From Rhodococcus sp. SBT000017 (GTDB lineage: Bacteria > Actinomycetota > Actinomycetes > Mycobacteriales > Mycobacteriaceae): 64,000 bases of DNA. Position numbers and translations under genes: made by a program. The stretch lies in assembly GCF_003688915.1 (NCBI RefSeq), contig NZ_REFU01000002.1, positions 797,016 through 861,015 on the forward strand, given 5' to 3'. Shown here one piece after another: positions 33,977 to 43,113 of the stretch; the first letter of the stretch is position 1, and each line of letters begins with the position of its first letter. The notes under the pieces are model-generated. The model was not told the origin of the DNA. It did no database searches and saw only the letters and a list, made by a program, of their open reading frames with translations.

Positions 33977-34963
33977 ATGCTGACACTCACCAATCTCACC
34001 GCCCCCGAGGCCCCCACTCGCACCACCCCGACCGATCGGGCACCGCTCCGCGTCGGACTGGTGCAGCATCGCTGGAACCCCGATGCCGCGGCGTTGAAGG
34101 CCGAACTGCTCGACGCCATCGCCGCAGCGGCGGACCTCGGGGCGAAGGTCGTCTTCCTGCCCGAGATCACCCTGTTGCGCTACCCCGCCGACACCCGCGC
34201 CGGAGCCAACCCGGGAGGCGAGGCCGAGGATCTGCTGACCGGGCCCACGTTCACTCTCGCTGCCGAGGCCGCAGCAACGAACGGCATCGTGGTCCATGCC
34301 TCGCTGTACGAGAAGTCCGAGGCCTCAGACGGATTGGGGTTCAACACCGCCATCATGGTCTCTCCGACGGGCGAATTGCTGGCGCGAACCCGCAAGCTGC
34401 ACATTCCCATCTCGGCCGGATATTACGAGGACACCTACTTCCGGGCCGGTCCCGCCGAGGACCCGTATCCCGTGTACTCCCCGGCGGAACTCGGCGGTGC
34501 CAGAGTGGGCCTGCCCACCTGCTGGGACGAATGGTTCCCCGAGGTCGCGCGCAGTTATGCACTCGGCGGCGCGGAGATTCTCGCGTATCCGACGGCCATC
34601 GGGTCCGAGCCGTCGTTCCCGGCATTCGACACCCAACCGCTGTGGCAGCACGTCATCGTCGGCCACGGCATCTCGAACGGCCTGTTCATGGTGGTACCCA
34701 ACCGCTTCGGCAACGAAGGCGAGATAACCTTCTACGGCTCGTCGTTCATCTCCGATCCCTACGGCCGCATCCTTGTTCAGGCACCCCGAGACGAATCGGC
34801 CGTCCTCGTCGCGGATCTCGACCTCGATCAGCGTCGAGAATGGTTGGAGCTCTTCCCGTTCCTACTGACACGCCGACCCGACACGTACGGCCGCCTCACC
34901 GAGCCGGTGAACGCCGACGCACCGTACGGTGACGGACACGCTGCGACGCCGGTGATCAAATGA
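33977..34963 (+). CDS. aguB: N-carbamoylputrescine amidase-like carbon-nitrogen hydrolase
   Basis: 328 residues from ATG 33977 with AGGAG upstream. The nitrilase triad is visible: E63 (FLPEIT), K140 (RTRKLHIP) and C182 (GLPTCWDEWFPE). The CWDEWFPE context is typical of N-carbamoylputrescine amidase, which yields putrescine, CO2 and ammonia. It overlaps the agmatine deiminase by 4 bp, which supports that substrate. Confidence 0.88.
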   Translation: MLTLTNLTAPEAPTRTTPTDRAPLRVGLVQHRWNPDAAALKAELLDAIAAAADLGAKVVFLPEITLLRYPADTRAGANPGGEAEDLLTGPTFTLAAEAAATNGIVVHASLYEKSEASDGLGFNTAIMVSPTGELLARTRKLHIPISAGYYEDTYFRAGPAEDPYPVYSPAELGGARVGLPTCWDEWFPEVARSYALGGAEILAYPTAIGSEPSFPAFDTQPLWQHVIVGHGISNGLFMVVPNRFGNEGEITFYGSSFISDPYGRILVQAPRDESAVLVADLDLDQRREWLELFPFLLTRRPDTYGRLTEPVNADAPYGDGHAATPVIK

Positions 34964-36006
34964 CCACCACCGCAACGACGTTCACGATGCCGTCCGAAAC
35001 CGCCCCGCAGGACAAGGTGTGGATGGCATTCCCGTGCGAGGGCTACTCCCTCGGCGACGACCCGGAGGCCAAGCACGAGGCCCGCTCCACGTGGGCTGCC
35101 GTCGCACACGCTGTTGCCGAGTTCGAGCCGGTGACCGTCGTCGTCGATCCGGCCGAACGCGCCGTCGCATCGACATACCTCTCGCGCGATATCGACATTG
35201 TCGAAGCACCGTTGAACGACGCCTGGATGCGCGATATCGGCCCGACATTCGTTCATGCACAGGACGGTTCGGTCGCCGCCGTCGACTGGGTCTTCAACGG
35301 CTGGGGTGCACAGGACTGGGCGCAGTGGGACAAGGACAGCCGTATCGGCGAGTTCGTCGCCAATCAGGCTGCAGTACCGCGCATCACGTCGTCGATGGTC
35401 AACGAGGGCGGCGGCATCGCGGTCGACGGCGCAGGTACGGTGCTGGTGACCGAGACCGTGCAACTCGATCCGGGCCGCAACCCCGGGCTGTCGAAAGCCG
35501 ACATCGAAGCGGAACTGGCACGAACCATCGGCGCGCAGCACGTCATCTGGCTGCCGCGCGGACTGACGCGTGATTCCATGCGTTTCGGTACCCGCGGACA
35601 CGTCGACATCGTCGCGGCCATCCCGTCGCCGGGAACGGTGTTGGTGCATCGGCAATACGATCGGGCTCACCCCGACTACGAGGTCGGCTCACTGATCGTC
35701 GACGCACTGCGTTCCACCCACGACGGCTCGGGCGAGGACTGGAACATCGTGGAGGTGCCGGCTCCGCGGACACTGCGTGATGCCGAAGGCTTCGTCGACT
35801 ACAGCTACATCAATCATCTGGTCGTCGACGGCGGCGTGATCGCCTGCAGTTACGACGACCCGTCCGACGCCGAAGCTGCAGCAATCCTGCGCGAGGCGTA
35901 CCCGGGCCGGGACGTGGTGACCGTGGACGCGAGGCCGCTGTTCGAGCGCGGCGGCGGAATCCACTGCATCACCCAGCACCAGCCTTCGGCGAAGGATCTC
36001 AGCTGA
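34960..36006 (+). CDS. aguA: agmatine deiminase
   Basis: 348 residues. It converts agmatine to N-carbamoylputrescine and ammonia. The substrate-binding block NDAWMRDIGPTFV, the GWGA.....WDKD region and the catalytic C336 in GGGIHCITQHQ are all intact, at normal length. Translationally coupled to aguB (ATGA), giving the two-step route from agmatine to putrescine. Confidence 0.95.
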   Translation: MTTTATTFTMPSETAPQDKVWMAFPCEGYSLGDDPEAKHEARSTWAAVAHAVAEFEPVTVVVDPAERAVASTYLSRDIDIVEAPLNDAWMRDIGPTFVHAQDGSVAAVDWVFNGWGAQDWAQWDKDSRIGEFVANQAAVPRITSSMVNEGGGIAVDGAGTVLVTETVQLDPGRNPGLSKADIEAELARTIGAQHVIWLPRGLTRDSMRFGTRGHVDIVAAIPSPGTVLVHRQYDRAHPDYEVGSLIVDALRSTHDGSGEDWNIVEVPAPRTLRDAEGFVDYSYINHLVVDGGVIACSYDDPSDAEAAAILREAYPGRDVVTVDARPLFERGGGIHCITQHQPSAKDLS

Positions 36007-36016
36007 CGGTTGCGTC

Positions 36017-36451
36017 CTACGAGCTGCGACGAACCTCGAGCTGCTCGCCGACGGCAACGGTGTGCGCTTCGGTCACGCAGTCCAGGCGTCCGTCCAGACG
36101 CAGCGAGACGTTGTACTCACCCTGCTTGAGGTTGAACGTGGTGATGGTGATGCTGGTGGCGTTCTCGTCCACGATCACGCGCTGACTCAGCGACAGCATC
36201 CCGTTGTGCAGAACTTCGCACATCTGCCCCGGAAGGACATTGTCGACGTGAACCGTAATGGTCTTCGGTCCGCCGAGAGCCTCGATGGTGGGCTGCGGCG
36301 TGCTCGATCCGACGAGTCTGAGGTAACTCTTGTCTCTGCGCACGGCCTCGACTTCCCTGTTAGCGTGCTCCACCCGAAAGTGAACGTCCGACGTGGTCTC
36401 GTTGGTGCTTCGTGGCGCGATGGAAGACGGATTGGTTTCACACGTCGTCAT
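36017..36451 (-). CDS. hypothetical protein with a beta-rich C-terminus
   Basis: 144 residues from ATG 36451 (MTTCETNPSSIAPRSTNETT). The N-terminus is polar and the C-terminal two thirds is predicted beta-rich (KTITVHVDNVLPGQMCEV, ATSITITTFNLKQGEYNVSL). It has two cysteines in that part but no signal peptide or membrane segment. I recognise no family. It converges with aguA, 10 bp away. Confidence 0.5.
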   Translation of the reverse strand: MTTCETNPSSIAPRSTNETTSDVHFRVEHANREVEAVRRDKSYLRLVGSSTPQPTIEALGGPKTITVHVDNVLPGQMCEVLHNGMLSLSQRVIVDENATSITITTFNLKQGEYNVSLRLDGRLDCVTEAHTVAVGEQLEVRRSS

Positions 36452-36675
36452 CGGCCTCGACCCGAGCCTCTCTTTACATCGGGGGCGAAACCGTCCGCGT
36501 TACGAACCCGCCTCCGACCAGCCCACCCACAGCCGCAAACATCCAGGGAATCTCGATGTCATCGGTCAGAACATACCTCTCGTACCGCGGATCTGCGAGC
36601 GGACTGTTCGAACCGATATCTTTACGTATCCTTACACCCTGTATTACTGAGCGCTGCTGATTCGCGACGCGAGAA
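36452..36675. other. AT-richer intergenic region, possible tiny ORF
   Basis: The composition falls well below the local GC level, as in promoter DNA. A 22-residue hydrophobic frame on the minus strand (36474-36542, MFAAVGGLVGGGFVTRTVSP) ends 22 bp before the hypothetical gene at 36451; it may be a leader or chance. Nothing else is seen. Confidence 0.3.
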
Positions 36676-37194
36676 TCAGTCCGCTTCGTCGAAGCCCTGT
36701 AGTTCGGCCTTCTCCGCGGCGAGCTCGGCTTCTCGCTGCCGGCGCTGATGCATCTTGACTCCGACGATCGCCGCGGCGAAACCGAGCGCCGCGCCGCCGG
36801 CCGCCCCGATCCACAGGCTCCCGAGATCGCCGCCGCCGTAGTGGGCAAGTAGGCGAATCATCGCTCCCCCGCCGCTGAGAACCAACAGCACAGCGGCGAG
36901 CCCTATGCGTACGCGTCGCAGCTCCTGCGAGGTGTACATGTCGATCCCCCGAGCGCGGGAATACGCCAGCACAACGAAGGAAACGGTGATCAGCGCAAGA
37001 TAGATGCCCAGAGCCACCCACGCCCCGGTGACGCCGGTAAAGGGCAAGACCGAACCCGCGATCAATCCGATCCACAGCAGCGACTGGAATCCGACGGCCG
37101 AGGCCTCGTTCCAGGCGTCGCGTTGGAGTTCGTCTGCGTAGAACTCGTCGTCGAGGTCGCCGACGAATCGGGCTGCTCTGACGAATGCGCTCAT
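36676..37194 (-). CDS. four-helix membrane protein paired with an XRE regulator
   Basis: 172 residues from ATG 37194. Four hydrophobic segments (for example SLLWIGLIAGSVLPF, VALGIYLALITVSFVVLAY, IGAAGGAALGFAAAIVGV) and a charged Glu/Lys-rich tail. The gene overlaps the XRE gene by 4 bp. This small-XRE plus multi-pass membrane protein pairing is common, and in some systems the membrane protein controls the regulator. Function unknown. Confidence 0.7.
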   Translation of the reverse strand: MSAFVRAARFVGDLDDEFYADELQRDAWNEASAVGFQSLLWIGLIAGSVLPFTGVTGAWVALGIYLALITVSFVVLAYSRARGIDMYTSQELRRVRIGLAAVLLVLSGGGAMIRLLAHYGGGDLGSLWIGAAGGAALGFAAAIVGVKMHQRRQREAELAAEKAELQGFDEAD

Positions 37195-37394
37195 GATTTT
37201 TCCTCTCCGAACAGTGTCTCCACTGTCGTATCGAGTGCGCGGGCCAATCGCAGCGCCAGGTAGACGCTCGGCGCATAGTCGCCGCCTTCGACGGAGACGA
37301 TGCTCTGACGGCTCACCCCGCAGATGCTGCCGAGTTCGGCCTGAGTGATGCGTGCCAGTTTGCGATGTGCGCGAACGTTGTTCGTTCCGGACAT
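37191..37394 (-). CDS. small XRE-family regulator
   Basis: 67 residues, essentially one helix-turn-helix (LARITQAELGSICGVSRQSI, then VEGGDYAPSVYLALRLARAL). It matches the Cro/CI-type YozG-like group. It is translationally coupled to the following membrane protein. Direct repeats 18-51 bp upstream are the likely autoregulatory site. Confidence 0.85.
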   Translation of the reverse strand: MSGTNNVRAHRKLARITQAELGSICGVSRQSIVSVEGGDYAPSVYLALRLARALDTTVETLFGEEKS

Positions 37395-37411
37395 ACGCGA
37401 AAGTCAACTCT

Positions 37412-37445
37412 GCTTGTCATTTTTTGTCAAGCTTGCTTGTCATTT
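37412..37445. promoter_or_regulatory. direct repeats upstream of the XRE gene
   Basis: GCTTGTCATTT occurs twice, at 37412-37422 and 37435-37445, exactly 23 bp apart (about two helical turns). Between them TGTCAAGCTTGCTTGTCA is an imperfect palindrome. Likely operators for the XRE protein. Confidence 0.55.
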
Positions 37446-37452
37446 CGACGCT

Positions 37453-37488
37453 TTAACGTCCGCGTAACGCGGGAAACAGACTCGTCAC
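37453..37488. promoter_or_regulatory. GlnR-like nitrogen-control motif upstream of urtA
   Basis: TTAAC-N6-GTAAC (37453-37468) fits the GlnR half-site pattern, and is followed by GAAAC and GTCAC elements to 37488. Spacing of the later elements is not canonical. Urea uptake genes are known nitrogen-regulated targets, but the match is only partial. Confidence 0.4.
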
Positions 37489-37575
37489 CGCAGAAAATAC
37501 CAACGCAATACTCGCCCTTTACTGTTCGCAATCGCGAATACAACTCCGTATACAAAACTTCCGAAAGGCCCGTAG

Positions 37576-38853
37576 ATGCCTGCTGTCTCGAAGCGCATGT
37601 CCGTCAAGCGCGTCATGGTCGTTCCCGCAGCGCTGGCTGCATTGAGCCTGGTCGCCACCGCGTGCGGAAGTAAGGCGAGCGACACCACCTCCGCCGATGG
37701 CGGCGGCGGTTCTGCCACCTCGTGTGTCGACACCTCCGGTGACACCATCAAGGTCGGCTCGCTCAACTCCCTGTCCGGCACCATGGCGATCAGCGAAGTG
37801 ACGGTTCGCGATTCGATCGCACTGGCCGTCGAGGAGATCAACGCATCCGGTGGCGTCAAAGGCAAGCAGATCGAGATCGTCGCCGAGGACGGCGCGTCCG
37901 AGCCGACGGTGTTCGCCGAAAAGGCCGAGAAGCTGATCAGCAGTGACTGTGTCGCAGCCGTTTTCGGCGGCTGGACCTCGTCGAGCCGCAAGGCGATGCT
38001 GCCGGTGTTCGAGGACAACGACGCTCTCCTCTACTACCCGGTTCAGTACGAGGGCCTCGAGGCGTCGAAGAACATTTTCTACACCGGTGCCACCACCAAC
38101 CAGCAGATCATCCCGGCCCTGGACTACCTCAAGGAACAGGGCGTCACGTCCCTCTACCTGGTGGGCAGCGACTACGTGTTCCCACAGACGGCCAACCGCG
38201 AGATCAAGGCCTACGCCGCGGCGAACGGTATCGAGATCGTCGGCGAGGATTACACCCCGCTCGGCTCCACCGACTTCTCCACCATCGTCAACAAGGTTCG
38301 TACCGCGGATGCCGACGCCGTGTTCAACACCCTCAACGGTGATTCGAACGTCGCATTCTTCCGCGAGTACACCAATGCCGGACTCAAAGCCGCGGATATG
38401 CCTGTTCTTTCGGTGTCCATCGCCGAGGAAGAGGTCGCCGGCATCGGCGCTCAGAACATCGCAGGCCAGCTGACCTCCTGGAACTACTACCAGACGGTCG
38501 ACTCCCCCGAGAACACCAAGTTCGTCGCCGACTACAAGGCCAAGTACGGTGCCGACAAGCCCACCTCGGACCCGATGGAAGCCGCCTACACCTCGGTGTA
38601 CCTGTGGAAGAACACCGTCGAGAAGGCCGATTCCTTTGCGGTAGCAGACATTCAGGCCGCCGCCGACGGCGTCAGCTTCGCTGCTCCCGAGGGCGAGGTC
38701 GTCATCAACGGCGACAATCACCACATCTCCAAGACCGCACGCATCGGTGAGATCCGCGCCGACGGACTGATCTACACCGTCTCCGAGTCGCCGGAACCCA
38801 TCGAGCCCGATCCGTTCCTGGAGACCTACGACTGGGCCGCCGACCTCAACTGA
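37576..38853 (+). CDS. urtA: urea ABC transporter substrate-binding lipoprotein
   Basis: 425 residues. The signal peptide ends in the lipobox VATAC (C30). The periplasmic type-1 binding domain follows ([38 protein letters not shown]), and the C-terminus [18 protein letters not shown] is characteristic of UrtA. It delivers urea, possibly short-chain amides, to UrtBCDE. A long hairpin separates it from urtB, consistent with making more binding protein than permease. Confidence 0.92.
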   Translation: MPAVSKRMSVKRVMVVPAALAALSLVATACGSKASDTTSADGGGGSATSCVDTSGDTIKVGSLNSLSGTMAISEVTVRDSIALAVEEINASGGVKGKQIEIVAEDGASEPTVFAEKAEKLISSDCVAAVFGGWTSSSRKAMLPVFEDNDALLYYPVQYEGLEASKNIFYTGATTNQQIIPALDYLKEQGVTSLYLVGSDYVFPQTANREIKAYAAANGIEIVGEDYTPLGSTDFSTIVNKVRTADADAVFNTLNGDSNVAFFREYTNAGLKAADMPVLSVSIAEEEVAGIGAQNIAGQLTSWNYYQTVDSPENTKFVADYKAKYGADKPTSDPMEAAYTSVYLWKNTVEKADSFAVADIQAAADGVSFAAPEGEVVINGDNHHISKTARIGEIRADGLIYTVSESPEPIEPDPFLETYDWAADLN

Positions 38854-38859
38854 CCAAGA

Positions 38860-38925
38860 GTGCCTGCGGCAGTGGTGCGGTTAGGTGCCCCCTGGGGCGC
38901 TCAACCGCACCACTGCCGCAGGCAC
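38860..38925 (+). terminator. 23-bp-stem hairpin between urtA and urtB
   Basis: Perfect 23-bp arms occupy 38860-38882 and 38903-38925, with a 20-base loop that itself contains GCCCC/GGGGC. There is no T run. It probably stabilises the urtA 3' end or attenuates read-through into urtB. Confidence 0.75.
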
Positions 38926-38942
38926 CATAGAAGGAGCCCTCC

Positions 38943-39827
38943 ATGGACGTCGTGATCGGACAGTTGTTCACCGGCCTGTCGATCGGATCCATTCTTCTCC
39001 TCGCCGCCCTCGGGCTGTCCCTGACTTTCGGTCAGATGGGCGTCATCAACATGGCGCACGGCGAGTTCATCATGGCCGGTTCGTACACGGCCTACGTGGT
39101 GCAGCAGATCGTCTCCACCGGCGGCGCATCACTGTTCATCTCTCTGATCGTCGGCTTCCTCGTCGGCGGTGCCATGGGAGTGTTGTTGGAGGTCACGCTG
39201 ATTCAGCGCATGTACCACCGGCCACTCGACACCCTGCTCGTCACGTTCGGCGTCGGGCTCATCCTGCAACAGCTCGCACGCGATGTCTTCGGCGCTCCGG
39301 CGGTCAACGTCGTGACGCCGGACTGGCTGCGAGGCGGCGTGGACATCCTCGGTGCCGTGGTTCCCAAGACCAGAATCTTCATCCTCGTGCTCGCAATCGT
39401 CGCCGTCGTCGCGCTGTCGGTGGCACTGAAGAAGACCGCGATGGGTCGACGCATCCGCGCGGTGGTGCAGAACCGCGATCTCGCGGAGACCTCGGGTATC
39501 TCGAGCCGTAGGACGGACATCTCGACGTTCTTCCTCGGCTCCGGTCTCGCCGGTGTCGCCGGCGTCGCGCTCACCCTGATCGGTTCCACCAGTTCCACTG
39601 TGGGACAGAGCTATCTGATCGACGCCTTCCTGGTCGTCGTCGTAGGCGGCCTCGGCCAGATCAAGGGTGCGGTCATCGCGGCCTTCGCTCTCGGAATTCT
39701 CAACTCGTTCATCGAGTACAGCACCACGGCGTCGATCGCCAAGGTCATCGTGTTCGTACTCATCGTGATCTTCCTGCAGGCCCGCCCGCAGGGCTTGTTC
39801 GCCGTCAAGACAAGGAGCCTGGTATGA
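38943..39827 (+). CDS. urtB: urea ABC transporter permease
   Basis: 294 residues with about eight hydrophobic helices. The LivH/UrtB-type motifs GLSLTFGQMGVINMAHGEF and RAVVQNRDLAETSGI are clear. One of two membrane subunits. It overlaps urtC by 4 bp (ATGA). Confidence 0.92.
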   Translation: MDVVIGQLFTGLSIGSILLLAALGLSLTFGQMGVINMAHGEFIMAGSYTAYVVQQIVSTGGASLFISLIVGFLVGGAMGVLLEVTLIQRMYHRPLDTLLVTFGVGLILQQLARDVFGAPAVNVVTPDWLRGGVDILGAVVPKTRIFILVLAIVAVVALSVALKKTAMGRRIRAVVQNRDLAETSGISSRRTDISTFFLGSGLAGVAGVALTLIGSTSSTVGQSYLIDAFLVVVVGGLGQIKGAVIAAFALGILNSFIEYSTTASIAKVIVFVLIVIFLQARPQGLFAVKTRSLV

Positions 39828-40915
39828 GCGAGTTCATCGCCAAGCGCGGCGCTCTACTGGGATTCGCGCTCGCCGCGATTCTGTTGTTCGCCGTCGCTCC
39901 GGCCGTCCTCAGCGAGTTCCGGCTGAACCTGCTGGGCAAGTTCATCTGCTACGCCATCGTGGCGGTCGGAATCGGATTGGCCTGGGGGCGTGGCGGAATG
40001 CTCACCCTCGGTCAGGGCGTCTTCTTCGGCATCGGTGCCTACATCATGGCCATGCACCTGAAGATCTCCGACGCCGATCTGCGCGGCGACGACGTACCGG
40101 ACTTCATGTCGATCGCCGGTATTCGCGAACTGCCCTCGTACTGGGTGCCGTTCACCTCGCCGATCACCACCGTCCTGGGCATCCTGTTCGTGCCCGCCCT
40201 GGTGGCACTGGTGCTCGGACTCGGCGTGTTCAAGCGTCGGGTCAAGGGCGCGTACTTCGCGATCCTCAGCCAGGCACTCGCGGCCGCGTTCGCCATTCTG
40301 CTGATCGGTCAGCAGACCACGGGTGGCTCCAACGGGCTCAACAGGTTTCGCACGTTCTTCGGGTTCAACCTCAACGATCCCGCCAACAAGCAGATGCTCT
40401 TCTTCATCGCCGCAGGCGTACTGCTCGTCGTCGTCGCCATCACCCGCCAGCTGATGTACTCACGCTACGGCGAACTGCTCGTGGCAGTGCGCGATCAGGA
40501 GGAGCGTGTCCGGTTCCTCGGGTACGACCCCGCCAACGTCAAGATCGTGGCCTATGTGGCAGCGGCGTTCTTCGCGGGTCTCGCAGGCGCACTGTTCGTT
40601 CCGATCGTCGGCATCATCTCCCCCAACGACGTGGGCATCGTCCCGTCCATCGCGTTCCTCATCGGTGTCGCGATCGGCGGTCGAACCACGCTGCTCGGCC
40701 CGGTCCTCGGCGCGCTCGGCGTCGCCTGGGCTCAGACCACACTGTCCGAGCAGTTCCCGTCCGGCTGGACGTACGCGCAGGGTCTGCTGTTCGTGGTGGT
40801 CGTCGGGTTCTTCCCCGCCGGTATCGCGGGACTGTTCGCACTGCGCAAACGCAAGAAGGAATCCGAACCGGTCCCCGAGTCGAGCGAAGAGCCAGAGAAG
40901 GAACTGACGCGATGA
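39824..40915 (+). CDS. urtC: urea ABC transporter permease
   Basis: 363 residues with about ten hydrophobic helices. The LivM/UrtC motifs GRGGMLTLGQGVFFGIGAY and VAVRDQEERVRFLGYDPANV are present. It partners UrtB in the channel. It overlaps urtB and urtD by 4 bp each. Confidence 0.92.
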   Translation: MSEFIAKRGALLGFALAAILLFAVAPAVLSEFRLNLLGKFICYAIVAVGIGLAWGRGGMLTLGQGVFFGIGAYIMAMHLKISDADLRGDDVPDFMSIAGIRELPSYWVPFTSPITTVLGILFVPALVALVLGLGVFKRRVKGAYFAILSQALAAAFAILLIGQQTTGGSNGLNRFRTFFGFNLNDPANKQMLFFIAAGVLLVVVAITRQLMYSRYGELLVAVRDQEERVRFLGYDPANVKIVAYVAAAFFAGLAGALFVPIVGIISPNDVGIVPSIAFLIGVAIGGRTTLLGPVLGALGVAWAQTTLSEQFPSGWTYAQGLLFVVVVGFFPAGIAGLFALRKRKKESEPVPESSEEPEKELTR

Positions 40916-41742
40916 TTCATGTCGAAGGTCCGCATCCCACGTTCGGCGGCAACGCCGGCATGTCGAGTCAGTACCTCGAAGTACGAGACCTGACAGTCAG
41001 TTTCGACGGTTTCAAGGCCAACACCAACGTCGATCTGACGCTGATGCAGGGCGATCTCCGCTTCCTCATCGGGCCCAACGGTGCCGGCAAGACCACGCTG
41101 ATCGATGCCATCACCGGCCTCGTCCCGGCCACCGGCTCGGTGACGAAGTCCGGCGTGGAACTGCTCGGCAAGAAGGTACATCAAATCGCCCGCCTCGGCA
41201 TCGGGCGAACCTTCCAGACCGCCAGCATCTTCGAGAATCTGACGGTATTGCAGAACCTGGACATCGCCGCCGGTTCAGGTCGGTCCGTGCTGACGATGCT
41301 GCGACGTCGAGGATCGGTGCTACCTCAGATCGAGGAGGCCCTCGAGACCATCGGTCTGACGGCCGAGCGCGACAAGCCCGCGGGAATTCTCGCGCACGGT
41401 CAGAAGCAGTGGCTCGAGATCGGAATGCTGTTGGTGCAGAACGCCGACGTGCTTCTGCTCGACGAGCCGGTCGCAGGCATGAGTCACGAGGAACGCGAGG
41501 AAACCGGGCAGCTGCTGCAGCGGATCGGCGGTGAGCGGACGGTGGTGGTGGTCGAGCACGACATGGACTTCATGCGCATGTTCGCCACCTCGGTGACGGT
41601 GTTGGCCGCCGGTCGGGTCCTGGCCGAGGGCACGGTGGCCGAGGTGCAGGCAGATCCGAAGGTCCAAGAGGTCTATCTCGGTACCGCCGCTGCGGGCGAG
41701 GAACTCGACCAGATTGCAGAAGAAGGAGCCGATCATGCTTGA
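40912..41742 (+). CDS. urtD: urea ABC transporter ATP-binding protein
   Basis: 276 residues. Walker A GPNGAGKTT, Walker B LLLLDEPVAGM and an unusual signature AHGQKQWLEIGMLL, the normal form in UrtD. An N-terminal extension of about 18 residues precedes the ABC domain, and an internal start is possible. It overlaps urtE by 8 bp. Confidence 0.92.
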   Translation: MIHVEGPHPTFGGNAGMSSQYLEVRDLTVSFDGFKANTNVDLTLMQGDLRFLIGPNGAGKTTLIDAITGLVPATGSVTKSGVELLGKKVHQIARLGIGRTFQTASIFENLTVLQNLDIAAGSGRSVLTMLRRRGSVLPQIEEALETIGLTAERDKPAGILAHGQKQWLEIGMLLVQNADVLLLDEPVAGMSHEEREETGQLLQRIGGERTVVVVEHDMDFMRMFATSVTVLAAGRVLAEGTVAEVQADPKVQEVYLGTAAAGEELDQIAEEGADHA

Positions 41743-42427
41743 ACTGGTGGATGTGCGTACCGGTTACGGGCGCAGCGAAGTGATTCACGGTGCGTCGCTG
41801 ACGGTTCCGGCCGACGGTGTCGCGGCGGTGATGGGGCACAACGGTGCAGGCAAGACCACTCTGCTGCGAGCAGCGGTCGGACTGCTCAAGGTCAACTCCG
41901 GCAAGGTCATGTTCGACGGCGAGGACGTGAGCGCGTTGCGTCCCAGCGCCCGCGTCGCCCGCGGACTCGCCTACGTGCCGCAGGGTCAGCAGTCGTTCGG
42001 CCAGTTGACCACGGCCGAGAATCTGCAGGTAGTCGCCGACGGTCGCAAGCGCGGCAAAGCGCTCGTCGACGAGGCACTCGATCTGTTTCCGGCGTTGAAG
42101 GAATTGCTCGGTCGCCGAGCGGGACTGCTCTCGGGTGGTCAACGCCAGCAGCTCGCGATCGCGCGGGCACTGATCACCGAACCGCGGATGTTGATCCTGG
42201 ACGAGCCGACCGAGGGCATCCAGCCGTCGGTCGTCGCCGAGATCGAACGCACCGTCATCGAACTCACTCGGCGCGGAGGACTGGGAGTGTTGTTGGTGGA
42301 GCAGCACATCGGCTTCGCCCTCGAGTCGGCGCAGAACTACTACATCCTCGAGGCCGGCCGCATCACGTCCACCGGCGTGGGCGGAACCGAGTCCGAGGCG
42401 GACGTCCGCGCAGCCATGGCAATCTGA
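41735..42427 (+). CDS. urtE: urea ABC transporter ATP-binding protein
   Basis: 230 residues from ATG 41735 with AGAAGGAG upstream. Walker A GHNGAGKTT, signature LSGGQRQQLAIARAL and Walker B LILDEPTEGI are standard. It completes the urtABCDE set. Confidence 0.92.
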   Translation: MLELVDVRTGYGRSEVIHGASLTVPADGVAAVMGHNGAGKTTLLRAAVGLLKVNSGKVMFDGEDVSALRPSARVARGLAYVPQGQQSFGQLTTAENLQVVADGRKRGKALVDEALDLFPALKELLGRRAGLLSGGQRQQLAIARALITEPRMLILDEPTEGIQPSVVAEIERTVIELTRRGGLGVLLVEQHIGFALESAQNYYILEAGRITSTGVGGTESEADVRAAMAI

Positions 42428-42438
42428 CCGGACACATC

Positions 42439-43107
42439 GTGCCGCGCAAGGACCTTCGCGAGAAGGTCTATTCGTCACTGCGCCGGGATCTGGTCTCCGG
42501 CGCCATCAGCTCCACGGAACGGCTCGGCGAGGAGCGTCTCGCCGAGCTGTACGGTGTCTCGCGCACTCCGGTGCGCGAGGCACTGGCGCGGCTGCAGGCC
42601 GACGGCCTCGTCACCCGCGACGAGGCCGGGCTGCACGCATATCGCCCCCGGATCGGCGACCTGCCCGACCTGTACGAGCTGCGCTCCACTCTCGAAGCCC
42701 GCGGCATCACTCGATCGATGTCGCACCCGGTCGATCGGTCGTCGCTGTCGAACCTGTTGGACACCTGGATCGGTTTGCGTGCCGACCCGCCCGGGACCAC
42801 CGACGATCTGGTGTCCTTGGACGAGAACTTCCACGTCACCTTGTTGGCTGCCTCGGGTAATCCGGCCCTGACCGAGGCGCTGTGCACCGTCAACGCCAAG
42901 GTGCGTCCGGTCCGGATACTCGGCGGACTCGACGCCGCAGCCGTCGTCTCGGCCATCGATCAGCACATCGACATCGTCGAGCGCGTTCTCGCCGGGGCGC
43001 TGGACTCGGCATTGGAACTGCTGCTGGCACACATCGATTCCTCCCGGGACCGCGTGGTCGAGCGGGCCGAGCAGGCTGCTGCGCTGGCGGGCGCGGTCCG
43101 GATGTGA
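42439..43107 (+). CDS. GntR-family regulator with FCD domain
   Basis: 222 residues from GTG 42439. The winged HTH (VYSSLRRDLVSGAISSTERL, VSRTPVREALARLQADGLV) is followed by an all-helical FCD ligand domain with metal-binding-type residues (ENFHVTLL, IDQHIDIV). It starts 11 bp after urtE and is probably in the same transcript, so it may regulate urea or nitrogen genes. It ends convergent with the siderophore-binding gene. Confidence 0.87.
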   Translation: MPRKDLREKVYSSLRRDLVSGAISSTERLGEERLAELYGVSRTPVREALARLQADGLVTRDEAGLHAYRPRIGDLPDLYELRSTLEARGITRSMSHPVDRSSLSNLLDTWIGLRADPPGTTDDLVSLDENFHVTLLAASGNPALTEALCTVNAKVRPVRILGGLDAAAVVSAIDQHIDIVERVLAGALDSALELLLAHIDSSRDRVVERAEQAAALAGAVRM

Positions 43108-43113
43108 GTCGGT

